Below are positions 12,001-24,807 of a stretch of 64,000 nt of DNA, piece after piece (positions within the stretch are counted from its first letter, which is position 1; each line of letters begins with the position of its first letter). This DNA comes from Holacanthus passer (Eukaryota > Chordata > Actinopteri > Pomacanthidae). Where the stretch lies: the NCBI GenBank assembly GCA_025331565.1, contig JAFREQ010000014.1, forward strand, positions 12,636,001-12,700,000, read 5' to 3'. The notes under the pieces are model-generated. The model saw only the letters and a list, made by a program, of their open reading frames with translations, ran no database searches and was not told the DNA's origin. The position numbers were made by a program, and so were the translations under genes.

Positions 12001-15000
12001 TAGTGACCGATTGAGTAAGGTTCTAAATATAGTATATAGTGTGTCCACTTTGAAAAACATCAGTAAACTCAACCCATTCCTCAAGAGGATGCAAACTAAA
12101 CAAGGTCAATTTGCTGTTGATGGATGATATTCTCTCACAATGCAATGCACAAAAGAAAAGGAGGAGATGCTCACACAGGTGGAAAAAAATGTAATGGTGG
12201 TGAAACAGCTCGAAAAAAATCTCAGAAAAAAAAGGATTCAAATTTAATATTGTAAAATTGTTTTCTATTTGTGGAGTTTAACCTGCAGTTACTGTCCAAA
12301 ATTGAAGTTTGATGTCTGACATCACACAAATTGTATCACTTAGCGTGAAGTAGTTAAGTATGTGGATTTGTTTTTAGTATACTAAGTGTAATAAGAGTAT
12401 ACTACAACAATAAGTATGTAGCATATACTGTATGGAGCTAATATGTCATATGGATTTGGGACACAGTGAATGTCTTACCACAGGAAGTCATCAAGGGTGC
12501 ATGGACACGGGGTCGGCTGGGTGTTGACCTGGTAATCCCGTCCATTCCAGCACACAGAGTCCTTCCTGAGACGCAGGAACTTCTCTTTGTATCCCAGCAT
12601 GCACCCATCGTTGGGGTCACTGATGTCATCAGAGTGGGCCAACCACTGCACATAGTCCTTGTCGTCACCTACAAATATCAATATTTTGGACTCTATTTAC
12701 ATATTATCTCAAACAAATGACAAATTATCTTGACTATGCATTAAAATTGTTGTATTAAACATTATCACGCCGCTCACAGTCTCTGGTGAGAAGATCCCTG
12801 AAGTCGATGGTGATGGAGATCCAGTACTGGCTGAGGAGGGAGTCTCTGTAGCCCCAGATACTGACATTCATAGAGCGAGCTCCCGGCTCTGATGCCAGAC
12901 CAGTAAAGTAGATGGGGTCTTGGGTGAAGGTGTACACACCCCAGCACTGTCCTTCATCAGTAGAAAATCTGTCAGGACATCCAAGAATGTACAAACATTA
13001 GCATTAAACATTGAAAGGCAGGAAATATTAGCACTGCTGTGATGTAAAGAAGGAACAAGGCTGATCTCAAGGCTCCTAATACTTTTATACAATATTTAAT
13101 GTTTCCTACTCTGACATGTCGCATTATACAAAAAGGTCCTTTGGAGTATGCAGGACTCTGCTAAGGACTTTTTATGACGCTGCGGTAGCGTCTGCAATCT
13201 TTTATGCAGCGGTCTGCTGGGGAGGAGGGTGTACAGATAGGGACAGGAAGAGACTGAACAAACTGGTCAGGAGGGCTGGTTCTGCCCTGGACTGTTCTCT
13301 GGACTCCATTGAGGAGGTGGGTGAAAGGAGGATGTTAGCTGAGCTGACATCTATCATGGACAACCCTCTCAGCCCCTGTATGAGACTGTGGGAGCTTTAA
13401 GCAGCTCCTTCAGCAACAGACTAAGACTTCCATCCTGCAAGAAGGAGCGCTACCGCAGGTCTTTCATACCCACTGCAATCAGAATCTTTAACACCTCATT
13501 ATAAGTAACTAATGACTGCATTTCACTGATGACTGCATTTCTGCTTCACTGTGCAATATGTAGGAATTACCCCCACTGTCTGTGCAATACCATAGCAATT
13601 TCTGTGCAATAGCATTTATAGCATCTTTATTCTCATATGAATATAGTACGTCAAATACTTCTGGATGTCAATTAACAAGGAAAAAATGTGTAGCATAGTG
13701 TAAATACTTTACTTCATTTAGTGTAAATACTGTTTCTACTATTTCAAGTTTTTTCTATTGCCACGTTTTTTTTTGTTCTGTTTGTTGCTGCCTTATTTTT
13801 TAACTTAGCCACTTTATTTGCATTTATTTTGAATACTGTACTTCAATTTGCCTGTTCTGCGAGCTGAGTGAATTTCCCCTGAGGGGGATCAATAAAAGCT
13901 ATCTTATCTTATCCTATCTTATCTTATGTCAAATTACCTGTTGTGAAAAAAGCCAATGACAGTGAGCTTCAACTTCATTAACAATATATATAAAACACAG
14001 AAATTAAAATAAAAACAGACTTTTCCAAGCATCAGCAAATACAGGCCCAATCCAAACTCCCTCTAACTGTAACTCACTTGATCTTGTTGACAGGCTGAAT
14101 GGGATTGTGCTCCACTGCAACCAGCAGCCCTCCAGAGTCCAGAATAGCATAGTGATGGGGTCCATCGAGGGCCTTTATCCACGTGTACCCCCCATCATCA
14201 GACACATACACATCAGGCCTCATCACTGAGATGGCATCACCAACACTCCCTGATGAGATACACAGAAATGGTCAAATGGCACAAAAACACTATCCAATTG
14301 GATAACTTTCAATTTATCTTAAAAGAAACTTGGAAATGTGTTCACAAATACTGATATGACGGTTCTGAACTGAGAATTACCATGAGCTAAGATGAGACCC
14401 ACAGCGTTTGGTTCACTCAGAGGCAGCATGGGGACGTTCAGCCTCATAGCTGTGCTGTAGGCTGCATGGATGTGGAGCGTGCACTATAGACACAAACACA
14501 AGCAGCATGTGGTATCTGACTGTTTATAGTATCAACACAAAGCAAAATAAAAAATAATAAGTACTGCCACTACACACGTACCGTGTTTGACATTTTTGGC
14601 ACTACAATCAAAACTGAATTCATCATACAACTTATAGTCAAATACAATCTGACCCTATAACCTACAAAAGTACAAAGTTTCCATCAAGACCAATCAATTT
14701 TCTATATTTAGTTTTCCTCCTGACACACCAGTTTCCTTTCTTTACCTTGTCTGGGTCTTTGGCTGTAGCATCGCACTTGCTGTCAGCAGGTTTCCGCAGG
14801 GGAACCCATTCCCCTCCCTGATCAAAGGACACCACAGACTGCACAGAGTTATCTGGAACAACAACACAGAGACATTTACAGGTAGTCTTAAGCATTTTGC
14901 AGATACTCCCATCTAAATCCATGTGTGTAAATAAAGCTTATATTCAGGTATACCAAGTAAGACCCATAATGTCCTGGAAGTATTCATATAACCACAGACA

Positions 15001-18000
15001 GGTCATGTATGAGAGTAGAGGTAAGATTAAAATATAAGGAGAAAGTTGAAGGGGGGGTTTTCAATAGAAAATATCACAAGCAGGCGACCTGATGAGTTAG
15101 ATTTAGCTGGTGATGTGAGGTATTTCTGGTGAAGTGTCAGCCAGCCACCTCAGACCGGCAGCACATCTAACACTGAACAGCTAATTGAATATTTACCTAA
15201 CACCGTAACTCCAGTATGTAATGGAGAACTCATACATGTGTGTGTTTTCTAAGGGGAATCTGAGTCCAGGCATGTGTTGCTGTTCCTTTATCTAGGCACA
15301 GGCACATGAATAGAGCTACCTTCAGCCAGGACACTGGTGATGAAAACTCCTCGCAGGGAGGTGACGTTAGTGAAGTCAGTATCGCCCCCCGTGGTGGTGT
15401 AAAGGTGGCGGTCCAATGACTTGGAGTACACAGTGCCCCGGTCATCTGATACATAAATGGTACCAAATCCTGTATCTGGGGAGAAAAAAAACACAAATTG
15501 GTTCACACATACTGAGGAGAAAATTCAGATATAGGATTGTATTAATTGAAAAAAAAAAGTTTTATCATTGCATTGTCTTATCATCACTGCTCTGTTATAC
15601 AATGTGAAGAGTAAAAAGGTGAGGTTTCTGCGTGGACTGACCTCCGGGCTCGTCGACATGCATGAAGACCATTTCGTCGTTTGCTCCCAGGATGGAGTAG
15701 AACTGTTCGTGACCAACAGGGGGCAGCTGGGCCATATTCCACGTCTCGCCCTGGTCCACCGACACGTGGATCATCCTCAGAGTGCCCTGCAGAGAAAGAG
15801 GTGAGAAAGGAAGAAAAAGAGGGAGAAGGCAAGAAAGAAAGAGGGAATAATGAGAAAGCTGAATCACCCATTATTCATGGGTGACACTTAACCAAAGACT
15901 TCTCTTTTAAACCACACAGGGCGATCTACATCTATTTTAACTATACAAGTACTACAAAAATATTTTCCTAAAACTTCAGTGTGACATATCTCACATATCA
16001 AAATAGCGTACTGTATTTCAAATTGAGTCGACTGAAGCTTTTTCTTACAAACACAAAAGGTCTAAACAGTCAATATTTTGCCTCAGGCTGCCTGATCATG
16101 TTTCCATATCCGCTGGTGATTTGGACCAACCGTATACTGACCTTTCCTGTCATCACAGAGGCAAAGAGGAAGCGTCCACCCAAGCCGAAGGAGTAGATCT
16201 TACTGGCGACAGTCTTGGTGGTTTTACCATAGTCTGCCGTCCTCCTCAGTTCCAGCATTCCCCTATCACCTAAAAAAAAACATACAATATCTTAGAGATG
16301 AAAGTGCAAATTTACAAGTGAAACTAATAATTATATATAGTATTTAAGAGGAATATGAGACTTAATGAAATAAGGATATAGAAGTAAATACTTTGTTTCA
16401 TCTGGCCAAGGTCATGTTATCTTGATACAATTTCTCATTTCAGTCTTTTTATTCATAATTCAAAATCCAAATCCACTTAATCAATGGAAACCAGGCGTCT
16501 CAATAAAAAATTTAGATGCCCATACTTTAAACTGTCTTGAGAAAACTTAAAAGACATTACATTCCATGTGCTGTTCTTCAGTGATCTACATGTACATTCA
16601 CAAAGTAATTCAGGGCTATTGCTCATGCAAATTTTTCATTTCAGGCGTTGCTTAAAGACATCACTTACTGCAAGATCCATTGAGGTTGGCTGTAAAGAAG
16701 ATGGTATTTTTCCTTCCCCTAGAATAAGAGAGGAAAGCACCAAGAATTTCAGATACGCAGACACACACGTTTGAGTCAAAAGAGTCAAGGATATGTAAGG
16801 AAAATAGATGTAGCCTGTTGGTAAGGAAGTGACAGTTCTCGGCATGCTTACATCACAAGGAGGAATCAGGTCTCTGACAGGATTCTTTGTGCATTCTCAG
16901 TCTATTCCCACAATGAGTGCAATAATTCATAGTGTGTATACTGTGTAATTGTTGTGTGTATTTATTGTTTTTACAAGTTGACTTTGAAAGATACACACAA
17001 GAATTCCAATGTACCTGTACTGTCCTGCACCTGTACAAACGGCAGTGAAGCTAATCTAATGCGTTTTGCTTTGTCGTGCAAGCATCACATGACATGGTTC
17101 ATCAAATACAACCAGCATGCAGCCACGCCCTTCTTAAATATGTACTTTGTTTGGAATGACTTTAGGAAGGTTCTGCTCCATTTACAAATGACCCATCTTC
17201 CGAAGCCTGTACAGATCATTATCTTTGGGATCGTAATAAAAGGTTATAGTTGACAAACAGTGACCCTGAAAACTCAGACTTAAAATCATAACTAAAAAGA
17301 TATTTAGAGCTGCCAAAACAAATAGGTGACACATACCAGGAAGCGCCTGTAAAATAATAAAATGCTTTGAGGGCTTGGCCACAACAGAGCAAACTGACGA
17401 GTCACTGACTGCAAGGCAGCTTTGCTGCCTATTTCACAAAGTCTTTGGAGAAAATGTATAAACATCTTTTTACTTAGGTTAATTAACCTTATTACAAGCC
17501 TTGCAGCTACTAGCAATGGAGAGCAAGTTAGCACAACTCTGAGTTAGTGAAAACATGGTTAAACATTCTTTGCTTTAATCACCACCAAAGTAAAAAGAGG
17601 TAGAACTCCACTGTCTTCCAACACCTGTAATAATTCACTTGTTGGAAGAACTGAAATGAAGGAAAAACTTCACAGCCGACTGAAATCGTTGCTAAGTACC
17701 AGACAAACAAGAATTGGGTTCTTCCACTCCTCCCTAATATCACTGAATATAAATATTTCCCTGAGACACAGGCGCTTGAGGAGACTGAATAACACCATTT
17801 GTTTGTTTACTGAGCGGCAGCCAAAGGTAATAATGTCATCAGTTCGTCTCGTCTCTTACCACTTAACCAGGCACACCATGTCATGGAGCTTTTTCCAGTT
17901 GCTCCCAAAGTCTTGAGACAGCCACAGTTCGTTCTGAGGACAATAAAAAAGGTTTATTAACAGCAATGGCACCACTGTTTATAATGGTCACACAAAAAAG

Positions 18001-20880
18001 AGCTGCCCATAAACACATAGTCATGTTAATAAATGTACGCTGTGCAAACACATAAATAATGATTGACCAACAGGTGTTCTGTTGTCGTGAGGAAGTGAGA
18101 CGATGGTCTTTGTATTAGGGTTTCACAACAGGGCATGTACAAGGTTGCTCGCCCTTTGACACACTGAAAATAATCTGTGATACACACATAAAAAACGGGA
18201 TCTTTCAAGTTTATATAGACTGGCAAACTTTCCAAGCAAACATATCTCTTCATCATTCACTACTTACGTTGTTGCTGAGGACCAGCAGCACATTGGAATC
18301 CTCGGGGTTGTATGTGATCTGCATGAGGGGGATGAAGGGCAGTTCCTGGTGGGTAAAACTCTTTCCAAAGTCATCAGAAACAAAGATCCGAGACCCAAGA
18401 CCTCCAGACACTTCTCCTGTCAGGATCACCTACAAGCCAGAGTATTATGCACATATTACTATGGTGTTACATTTGTATAAACCTTAAATGAGTACATGAG
18501 TGAATGTGCTGAAGTTCGAACTGCAAGACTCAACGATGACATGACTTACTTTCCCAGAGTTCTCGGGGCCGATAGCGATGCCAAACTCTGATCTGATAAA
18601 GGTGTTGTTGATGAGGTTGGTCACATCGTGGAACGACTTCCCGTAGTTCTCACTGGCAGACAAATGGTTGCAATAAAAGTTAAATGCAAATCAAATACAA
18701 TCTTGTCCTCACACGTGAGATCATAAGACTTACCTTCGATAGAGTTTGGATTGTCCGAGTCTTATCATTAAGAATGGCACCTGAAAAGTCGTCAAAGCCA
18801 GGATGACCTGCCAAGCAAGAAGGTTTAACTTCAGGAGAGTGGAGCATGGATCGTTTATTAATGTGCATGAGACCCTGATGTGAGGGAACTCATTAATCAA
18901 ACTTCAACTACCAAGTTCACTGAATAAACCAGCCAAGTTTGTCCAACTCGTGTTGCAGACAAACAACACTGCGTGAAAGACATTTTAGGTGCAAATGGAG
19001 AAGAATATAACACTCACCCCTGTGCCATCTCCAACCCAGGCCAGAGACACTGAACCACTCAGGTCATTGAAGGTATACTGAGAAAAAGAGCAAAATCAAA
19101 TATAAACATTTTAAAAAAAAATCTATGTCTAAATATCAGTGAAAATGATACAAAGTCATGGGAGGAACAGCCGTTTGAGCCTGGCAATCAAAAAAAGGAT
19201 GATCTGACAACACAACTATAAACAAAACCTGTTTGAGCATTTCTGCCTCCAGATTGTTTTCTTTGAGTGGCAGCATGATTGTGTTAAAGCATAGATGACA
19301 AAGTGTAAAAAGTGAAGCACCACTTATCCAACCGGACAAGCATTTTGCCTTGGAGCACAAGGCTCCAAGCCAATTGCTCTCAGCACAGACTTCTGAATAC
19401 ACCTACTGAATGCCACATTAAAACTGAGGTCAGGAATCAGGTTTTCACTCTGGAAATCAAGTGAATTTAGCAGTGTGGCTCAGACAAGAACACTTTTGCT
19501 TTCACTGTCTGAGTCCAAATGTCTGATGTAAATGTCTTGCTTCCTGGAACCCATTGAGTGCCCATTATTCTTCAACTATGTCAACATTCACAAACTGGTT
19601 AAGGCAGGTCTCTTTCAGCCGGTCATGCTGTAAGCAGCTTCGGTACCAGTGGGACCTGCAGCAGTAACCTCGAGGGCAGTGACGAGACTGAGCCTCTAGG
19701 AATTCTGTCGACTTTAGATTACAGAGGCCAAGCATACAAAAACTGCAATGCAAAGTTGATCACATGGCAATGAGGAGCTATGGAAATAAGCAGCACAGGG
19801 TTCTGCTGAGGTCAGCCGCCTGTTTGTCTAGAAGGGAGCATTGCATGGTTGCAAGATATTTTGATAATGTAAGCCACATTGATTTGGGTGCTGGTGAGAC
19901 CAAATTTAGTCCAAGACTCAAGTGCAAGTAAAAACAACATACTGTAGCCTCTCTGTGTCCTAACACACTTCCTGCTTGCTGACTGCTTTCACTGCCACAC
20001 AAACACAAGATTTTAATTACAAAATAACTACCACACAGTAAGTCACATGGATTCCCCCTGGGCCAATTTCCCTGTCAACATTCAGGCAGATTCACAGTCA
20101 GTGAGGCAGAGCAAAGTGGGATCCTCAAATACAGAGTGCAGCTGCATCCTTGAGAAGAATCAGATATAGGTCAGAGCCATTAGTAGAGCATTTGAGAGGT
20201 AAACCACTCTGGTATTGCTTCAGTGGAGCCTGGCTCTTAAGGCATGAGGGAAAAAGGCGTTGTTGCTGTTTCACCACACTGGATTTGAATGCACCAAATA
20301 TAAAAGGAAAAAAGATTATGGTAGGCAAGAAAGTGGCTATAGGAGGTGGTGGAAGGGCCAGAACTTAAAGAGTTTGCGAGTCATTCTGATTTGATGCTAT
20401 AATTGCTTTGTTTTGCAAGAAGAAAAATACATGCACTTTGCAAAATCCTCCATCTGCTAGCTTTGGTTTCTGCAGATGAGTGGAAAACAAGCCCATCTGG
20501 ATAGCTGCTAAGGCCTGTCGGTGCACCTGGTTAGCACCTGCGCATCACCTCCTCTCATTTAATTGTCAGACGTGTGAAGAGTAAGAGGAGCTCGGCTGGT
20601 AACTTACACGGTGGGTGTTGTCTGCTAACTTGGTTTCGTATCCTTGCAGGGCTTTGCAGGAGTCGCCCTGCTCACTGCTTCTCCGTCTGATCTTGTGGTG
20701 CTGTGATGGTGCAGACAGCCATGCAGGCAGGGACCGCTTCACGATCCGAGCGGCTTTCTCTTCACTGTGTGATCGCTTCACAAAAAGCGCCTGTCCGGAG
20801 GGTTTGGATGCCTGAAAATCCGAGCCGGCCGTGAAAGTGGACGCGGATAACAGCAGGATACAAGGCAGCAAGAGTCCCAT
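9035..20880 (-). CDS. sort1: sortilin, VPS10-domain sorting receptor
   Basis: Type I receptor that carries ligands between Golgi, surface and endosomes. Twenty coding exons, 2472 nt, 823 residues (human 831): 20608-20880, 19018-19077, 18734-18807, 18550-18652, 18268-18429, 17860-17933, 16669-16718, 16142-16269, 15642-15786, 15320-15475, 14746-14852, 14381-14483, 14078-14249, 12778-12968, 12479-12668, 11526-11642, 10440-10548, 10206-10318, 9918-10047 and 9035-9049. All phases agree. Exon 1 gives a hydrophobic signal peptide (residues 1-19) and a propeptide ending at furin-type KIRRR (63-67). Exons 2-14 are the ten-bladed VPS10 propeller (SDDRG, TDEGQCW, SIWGYRDS). Exons 15-17 are the cysteine-rich 10CC module. 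Exon 18 holds the membrane helix (about 749-768). The cytosolic tail keeps YSVL (782-785) and the acidic-dileucine DDSDEDLLE (815-823), the AP/GGA adaptor signals. Nothing is missing. Whether this is the a or b teleost copy cannot be told here. Confidence 0.96.
13110..13927 (+). mobile_element. 5'-truncated LINE 3' end in a sort1 intron, antisense to the gene
   Basis: Between sort1 exons at 12968 and 14078. A frame from about 13116 to 13400 encodes the C-terminal tail of a non-LTR retrotransposon reverse-transcriptase protein (LLRTFYDAAVASAIFYAAVC, RKRLNKLVRRAGS, GERRMLAELTSIMDN). An in-frame stop at about 13398-13400 breaks it. The adjoining sequence continues in another frame (CKKERYRRSFIPTAIRI-like at 13435-13500). 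The 3' end carries the fish LINE tail CCCCTGAGGGGGATCAATAAA followed by a TATCTTATCT-type simple repeat (13900-13927). The clade is probably L2/CR1/Rex-like. It is decayed and immobile. Confidence 0.8.
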
Positions 20881-21229
20881 CCTCGATGCTGGTGGCAGAG
20901 AAAACTGAACAAAGAAGGGGAGAATAAAAGCCCAAAACGAGTCTTTGTTTATCTGGTGTTGGACAGAAATTGAAGGTCGCTACAGCTCGGATGACATCAA
21001 CAAAACAGTCGTCCTGACAGCCACGATTCAGGGTTTGAAAACACGGAGCGGCCTGAAAGCTCCCACTGTCCAAAAGCGTGAAAACGATCAAAGCAGGAAA
21101 AAACTATTTTCCTAAATGAACCTGAGGGTTTAACACCATTTATCCGCTCTGCAACTCCTCAACCAACATGATTCACTGTAACGAGCAGGCAAATAGAGTC
21201 TGCGGGTCCTGATGCTCAGAGCGCAGAGG

Positions 21230-21290
21230 AGCCGCTGTGATTGGTCGCGCTTCCATTCTGGTCCACCTATCCACTATTTTGATTGGTTCG
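21230..21290. promoter_or_regulatory. putative sort1 promoter with inverted CCAAT boxes
   Basis: About 360-400 bp upstream of the sort1 start codon (minus-strand gene), two ATTGG motifs occur at 21240-21244 and 21282-21286. They lie in a locally GC-rich stretch (GGTCGCGC, GGGCGGTGCC at 21299-21308). This fits a TATA-less housekeeping-type promoter. The transcription start is not determined. Confidence 0.4.
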
Positions 21291-21309
21291 CTCCAGAAGG
21301 GCGGTGCCA

Positions 21310-23760
21310 AACAGACGAGCAGCATAATGAGATGTCAAAGCTTGTCTAGATAGGTTGAGCAATACTATCATGTAACTCCATCCAGACTCAACTTCATTTA
21401 AAGATGGAAAAATATCTTTTTGGGCTTTTTTTTTTGAGGAGGGTACTCAGGGTTGATAATGACATTACACACAGTAATAACAATGGAATTGCACATTAAT
21501 TCTAATTAAATTGGCTCCATGAGTCCACCTCTCAGGCTCTGTCACTCCAAAAGAAAAAAACATAAGAATAAATACAATGTGAATTTAAGCACATTTTTGC
21601 ACGTGATTTGGGCAGTGTTCCAAATCCATCTTCCCAGAGTCTAAGATGATGAAAAGCCTTTTCACCCTCATGTTAACTTTGTCATGTTTCCTCCTGCCAT
21701 ATGATAATATTAGTTCATTTGTAATGAACTGAATTTGTAATGAAATCCTGTGCATACATCCTGTGATACTAGTATACATTAACACTGCGGAAAAAAACAC
21801 ATCCTACAATGAAATGTGTTGTAACAAGTCACTTGTAGCCTGTTTGTAATGGCAAGTAAATAGGCAGGAAAGGAATCCCTTATGACATAGACATTAACAC
21901 AGTTTATTGAACACAGTATCCCTCACACCCATGGGCCACAACAATTTTGAGAAAGCAAAGGGAGTGTCCTCATATTGTGCTCATCAAGAAGAACAGGCCT
22001 AAATAGGCAAACAAAATTTTCTATCACATGATCTGAACTTTTGTAAATGAATTAGTGTCAATGTTTTTGTACAACATGCTGCATTCTTTATTATATTTAT
22101 TGTAATTTTGTTGGTTGCTATGAGTCAAATTATGCTCTTTATTAAATTTGTGCATGTGATGGGACAGTTGGTCATAACAAACTCATGACTACTGGTCATG
22201 TGTTGCAGAAACATTCCCTGTACACATAGCTGCCATAGGCCTGACTGAACAGATTTGACCTACAGGCCCGAAACTGTAATCCAAATATAACAATATGCAG
22301 TTTTAGGTTTCCCTTTTTGTGTGCCAGGTCTCTTCTGTAAACTCCCATTTTGGCGAGAAGGGACACTGTTGCCTAGTCATACCAGCAGAATAGATGAAAC
22401 TGTTGGTGGACGATGGGAAGGATGTGATCAGATAGTCATGCTAAGTATTTGATTATTGTCATGTTTAGCCTTTGGTGTGGCACAACCTGTCCAACAAGTT
22501 TGCAAGCCTGTAGCAACAACAAAAAAAAGGTTTCATCCCACCACAGCCAAAAACAGAATGTTGTTGAACGAGTTTCCCTGAAACCTTGAACTTGAATGCA
22601 CAACATAGCCACACTCAAATGCAACTTGTAGCATTGGGAATATCCTTTGCAAATCTTGCTTGTGTATTTCTTGATTGCCAGATTCATTCAGAAAGCCAAA
22701 CAATCTGATCTGTAGAGCAGCATTCCTCCACAAAAGGACTGTACAATGGAGGTGCAGCCCCTCCCCCATGGCAGCCCAGTCAACTATTAGAAGGTGGAGA
22801 ACAAAGCCACTCTTATTCCTTCGAGATGTACTCTGTTAGGATGGGAACTGTGCCTTTCAACAAGGATCCAGATTTTACTTTCTTGGCTGCACGGTGTGTT
22901 GAGAGATGGTAGGCAAATTAGGGGATGAGCCAACTGTATGTAAATTTGCCTGCTTACCAAACCCAAGGAACAAGCATTTCCATTGACTCAAACTAAAGGA
23001 ATTATATGGACAGGGTGTGTGTGAATGAGTTAAGCCTACATTGATAGGAGTCATGGAAAACACATAGCTTGCTTTGGATAAAGAGGGTTCGTTTTGAAAA
23101 AAGCTCACATAGTGTGTAAATGGTGACCTCTAGTGAAAAGTAGTTACCATTGCTCTGTACTTTTGGATATTGTACACTCTGCAAACTCTAATTTCAAGAA
23201 TTTTCCTTTTGCAAGTTGGAGTGAAATTGTTGCACTTCACCTTTTTTGGAAGCAACATGAAGTATTTTGTTTCTTTTAAGTTTTTACTATCATCACATCT
23301 TGAACAAACATACAAGTAGCACTGTGACCAGATTAACCTATTATTGGGCCCCAGGGTAAAAATGGCTCTTGGGCCTCAGCAGACCCCTTACTCAAATCTC
23401 CTGCCCTCTGTGCACTGTGTATGCACCCTGTGACCTCCAAGCTCCATATAGGTTCAGTTTACACAGAAGACAACACCCAGAGACCCAGAAACTTACCAGT
23501 ACACCTGGGCTTATGAAGTGAGAACACAATAACAATAAAATAATAATAAAATAAATAAGGATTAGATAATAATGCCAAATCCATTTTGTCTACGATGCAT
23601 CTTGGAGTCGTAAATTCTATAAATTAACATATACAACATGCAGTGAATGTGGGGCTTTTGGGGCCTTCTTCTCAGTCACACATCATGGATTTAAACATTA
23701 AAATAATCCATTAAGTGAGATGAACTTGATGCACAATAAAATCAGCTTATAAATAAACGT
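21310..23760. other. intergenic DNA between sort1 and the synaptophysin-like gene
   Basis: No exon of any gene is recognised on either strand. In mammals PSMA5 sits in this gap. None of its expected proteasome alpha-type motifs appears here. The DNA is AT-rich with short chance frames only. A stretch at 23330-23480 is richer in GC (ATTGGGCCCCAGGG onward) and may be a repeat remnant, but I cannot name it. Confidence 0.5.
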
Positions 23761-23763
23761 ATA

Positions 23764-24110
23764 TCAGAATCAGAATCATCTTTATTGACCAAGTATGTTG
23801 ACCAGAACTTCACTCAAGTGGTACAGTAGCTCTCAAGATACAGTGCAGAAGACTAATATATAGGATGATATAGACACAGACACACAGACATACAGAGATA
23901 CAAGCTAACTAAATAATAATAATAACTAAAATATTAGCAAACTTGAACATATAGCTGGTATATACAGGCGAGAGTGTCTATATACAGGTCAAATTATTCT
24001 AACTGTATATACAGGGTTGTGGTACACATAGTGCAAAAGTGCATTACACTGCAAAGACCTCTGGCATAAATACTGTATGGATAATAAGTTACTCTATATA
24101 CAGAAGTGGG
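23764..24110 (-). mobile_element. LINE 3'-end fragment with CAGAAT tail
   Basis: The segment opens CAGAATCAGAATCATCTTTA, i.e. on the minus strand it ends in AATAAAGATGATTCTGATTCTG. This is the AATAAA-plus-short-tandem tail typical of fish L2/CR1-like LINEs. The body to about 24110 consists of TATACAGG-type repeats and has no open frame. The right-hand boundary is uncertain. Confidence 0.55.
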
Positions 24111-24339
24111 TTAGTGTGCATATTTTGAGAATATATAGTGAGCATGTGAACTGCTAAGTGAAATTATGTGAGATTGATTCAGATATAAATTATATAAGAT
24201 AGCCTATGTACTGTACAGTGTTAAATTAGCTTCACTGTGACTATGTACAACATTAAATGCTACATTAGTAATAAAAATACAATATTAATCCAATATCATT
24301 CACTGATTTATCATTCATTCATTTATACTCTGCATAGTG

Positions 24340-24430
24340 GGTACTACTTACTGATACTGTTGATACTCAAGTATTAAATAATTTCCCAGTTTGGGACAAA
24401 TAAAGTACATCTATCTATCTAGCAGTCTAT
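24340..24430 (+). mobile_element. short LINE tail with TATC repeat
   Basis: TTTCCCAGTTTGGGACAAAT at 24383-24402 is followed by AAAGTACATC and a CTATCTATCTAG run. It matches the 3' ends of LINE copies elsewhere in the window (13880-13927 and, reversed, 60697-60756). Only the tail is present. Confidence 0.5.
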
Positions 24431-24807
24431 CTATTCAATATTGCTGTTAATACTGTTAAATTAAATGTAGGACTTTTACTTGGGTTAACATTGTATTGCT
24501 GCTTTTGCTTGAATACTTTGCATCCTCATTACAAATATCAAACTGTTTTGATTTGATGAACACTTTACATGATGTGAATCCACTCTCATTCAACACACTC
24601 AAAAACATAGTCTCAGCAGCGCCCCCTATCGGCGCCTCAACGTCACTGGTCACCATAGGCTGTAGGCGGTCACGTGCTGCTACTACGATTCGCTGAAGTT
24701 GGAGAAAAGTTTGACAAGAGCGAAGATCCCCAAAGAGCAGTTAAACATCCAGGAAAAGGAGACGCATTATTAATACTAATTGTCTTTTTTCCCCCTGCGG
24801 ACAAACG

